Part shown: piece after piece, positions 44,526 to 45,889 of the stretch | Position numbering within the stretch: position 1 is the stretch's first letter | How the letters are laid out: each line of letters starts with the position of its first letter | NCBI GenBank assembly: GCA_964523405.1 | Contig: CAZGAQ010000041.1 | Coordinates: 1 to 45,889 of the forward strand | Reading direction: 5' to 3' | DNA from: CAZGAQ01 sp964523405 | Lineage (GTDB): Bacteria > Planctomycetota > Phycisphaerae > UBA1845 > Fen-1342 | DNA: 45,889 bases | The notes under the pieces: model-generated | Database searches by the model: none | What the model saw: only the letters and a program-made list of their open reading frames with translations | What the model was told of the DNA's origin: nothing | Position numbers and translations under genes: made by a program

Positions 44526-45677
44526 TCAGAACGGTTCAGGCGCGCGTGGAAATGATCCAAGGACCGATAAATATGAGCAATGTGGTCGAATTGTCGCGAT
44601 CGCGCGCGACAAGGGCCCATCGGCTTGATGCCCCTCTGCGTCCACGAAGAAGAAATACTCCCAGTTGCGCCGCCGGCTCGGGCGCGACGTAATCATGCTC
44701 AGGTTCACGCCTTCGGCACGAAAGCCGTCCAGGACGTCGACCAGCGCCCCGGCCTGGTGCGTCACCGCGAACATCAGGGCCGTCTTGTCGTCGCCGGTGG
44801 GACCGGCCGGCTGGCGTCCGAGGACAAAGAACCGGGTTACGTTGCTGGCGCTGTCCTCGATGTGCTCGCGTTGGATCGGCAAACCGTAGAGCTCTGCGGC
44901 CAAGGCACTGCCGATGGCGCCGGCGCCCACTTCAGCGGCGGCCAGTTCGGCGGCTCTGCTCGAGCTCGCGACGGGTACAGCCTGGGAGAGCAGCCCCGTC
45001 TCCAGCAGCCACTGCTTACATTGCTCGAAGACCTCGGGCTTGGAGTAGAGGCGCGTGATCTGCTCCAGCGGGCAGCGCGCCAGCAGGTGGTGGTGGATGC
45101 GCCGCAGAATCTCCGCGCAGATGTGTACAGGGCGGTCATAGAACGCATCCAGCGTGTCGACGATTCCACCGCCGTAAGAGTTCTCGACGGGCACGACCCC
45201 GAAATCCACATGCTCGCGCTGGACTTCGTCGAAGATCGCGGGGATATCACCGACCGGTTCGTACTCCACCGAGGCGCCGAACTTGCCGCTGGCCGCCAGG
45301 TGCGAGAAGCTCCCGCGGGGGCCGAGATACGCGATCCGCAGCGGGCGCTCCAGGAGAAACGAGCCGCTCATTAGTTCGCGATAGATGGCGGCCAGGACGC
45401 GATCGGGGAACGGTCCGGGGTTGCGCGCGCGCAAACGCTGGAGGATTTCTGCCTCGCGGTCAGCCGCGTAGATGGGCGTGCCGGCCGCCGCCTTGAGCTT
45501 GCCGATCTCGGCGGCGACGCGGCCGCGTTCGCTGAGCAGGGCGAGAATCTGCGTGTCGAGCTGGTCGATGCGCTGGCGGCAGTCGGCGAGGCGGGGGTCG
45601 GGGCTGGCGCCCTGCGGTGGCGGGGGCGTGCCGGCCGGCGAGTCGACAGCAGGGGGCTGGTCTTCGGGAACGCCCAT
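44526..45677 (-). CDS. pheA: Bifunctional chorismate mutase / prephenate dehydratase
   Basis: A 383-residue protein. ATG 45677 is preferred over an ATG at 45689 because GAGGTG lies four bases before it. Residues ~30-110 form an AroQ chorismate mutase (CRQRIDQLDTQILALLSERGRVAAEIGKLKAA), then a prephenate dehydratase domain (IAYLGPRGSFSHLAA, VVPVENSYGG, SNVTRFFVLG) and a C-terminal ACT domain (HQAGALVDVLDGFRAEGVNLSMITSRP ... EYFFFVD). It catalyses the two steps from chorismate to phenylpyruvate and is normally inhibited by phenylalanine through ACT. The ESRP motif of the ACT domain is TSRP. A possible -10 (TATACT, 45776-45781) lies ~95 bases upstream, and a 7-bp hairpin at 45698-45715 sits just before the ribosome-binding site. 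Confidence 0.95.
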   Translation of the reverse strand: MGVPEDQPPAVDSPAGTPPPPQGASPDPRLADCRQRIDQLDTQILALLSERGRVAAEIGKLKAAAGTPIYAADREAEILQRLRARNPGPFPDRVLAAIYRELMSGSFLLERPLRIAYLGPRGSFSHLAASGKFGASVEYEPVGDIPAIFDEVQREHVDFGVVPVENSYGGGIVDTLDAFYDRPVHICAEILRRIHHHLLARCPLEQITRLYSKPEVFEQCKQWLLETGLLSQAVPVASSSRAAELAAAEVGAGAIGSALAAELYGLPIQREHIEDSASNVTRFFVLGRQPAGPTGDDKTALMFAVTHQAGALVDVLDGFRAEGVNLSMITSRPSRRRNWEYFFFVDAEGHQADGPLSRAIATIRPHCSYLSVLGSFPRAPEPF

Positions 45678-45697
45678 CGGACACCTCATATCCGTCC

Positions 45698-45715
45698 GCG
45701 ACCATCGGTGGTCGC
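45698..45715 (-). promoter_or_regulatory. Hairpin in the pheA leader
   Basis: A perfect 7-bp stem with a 4-base loop lies 21 bases before the pheA start and could modulate ribosome access. No Phe-rich leader peptide was found, so classical attenuation is not supported. Confidence 0.35.
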
Positions 45716-45817
45716 ACCGGTGCGTAGTTCCGGGCGAGGCCGCGGGTGTGCCGGTTGGTGCCGGAACGGATGGCGAGTATAGTAGTGGGGTCCGGTGGAA
45801 TGGTGAAAAGGGAAAAT

Positions 45818-45889
45818 GGGCGGCTAGCTCAGTTGGCTAGAGCGTCTCGTTTACACCGAGAAGGTCAGGGGTTCGAGTCCCTTGCCGCC
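45818..45889 (+). tRNA. tRNA-Val (anticodon TAC), last base(s) beyond right edge
   Basis: Cloverleaf readable by eye: acceptor GGGCGGC pairing with GCCGCC plus one base outside the window, D stem GCTC/GAGC, anticodon stem TCTCG/CGAGA with loop TTTACAC (anticodon TAC, codon GTA), and T arm AGGGG-TTCGAGT-CCCTT. The 3' discriminator and CCA, if encoded, are not in the window. Confidence 0.93.

Overview
The window looks like chromosomal DNA of a high-GC bacterium, most likely a planctomycete (Phycisphaerae-like). The support is the mix of PEP-CTERM proteins, a HYExAFE-family protein, dockerin-like secreted proteins, a DUF2924/large serine recombinase pair and a TTG/GTG-tolerant start usage. This is inference from gene content; no rRNA is present. 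One tRNA gene, tRNA-Val(TAC), reaches the right edge.

Region 1 (1-9,714, minus strand) is the most striking part. One promoter precedes seven tightly packed genes: a small HTH protein, an SNF2-type helicase with a C-terminal DUF3883, a GHKL ATPase, a STAS-like DUF4325 protein, a PIN nuclease, a DUF1156 DNA methylase, and a Swt1-HEPN/DUF499 ATPase that runs off the left edge. Most junctions overlap or are 3 bases apart. The helicase-methylase-DUF499 core is known from defence islands. The GHKL + STAS + PIN insert resembles an anti-sigma-type partner switch joined to an RNase, and is the best candidate here for an undescribed system.

Region 2 (9,715-18,276) is accessory and damaged. A hairpin-rich intergenic stretch is followed by a broken NACHT-ATPase/PD-(D/E)XK defence protein (minus strand), then a mobile-element module (plus strand): truncated DUF2924, large serine recombinase, two unknowns, a sigma-like factor, a RecE-like nuclease, and the first 28 codons of a Sak4-like ATPase. 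Three junctions (about 11,440-11,470, 12,475 and 17,698) each look like deletions that joined parts of genes.

Region 3 (18,277-27,023) holds secreted proteins and small genes: three PEP-CTERM proteins (one with a lamin-tail domain), a Ser/Thr-rich exported protein, two tiny exported peptides, a protein with a duplicated 70-residue domain, an AraC regulator and a HYExAFE nuclease-like protein. Two sites with 11-bp-periodic direct repeats look like binding sites of an OmpR/PhoB-type regulator.

Region 4 (27,494-45,889) is more ordinary: an AraC/GyrI-like regulator, Mfd (with an in-frame repeat insertion), an S46 dipeptidyl-peptidase, a hybrid histidine kinase with its own periplasmic binding domain, an exported glutathione peroxidase, a multihaem cytochrome lipoprotein, an orphan MoxR ATPase, a HAD phosphatase/mutase, a dockerin-like protein, a large exported surface protein, chorismate mutase/prephenate dehydratase and the tRNA.
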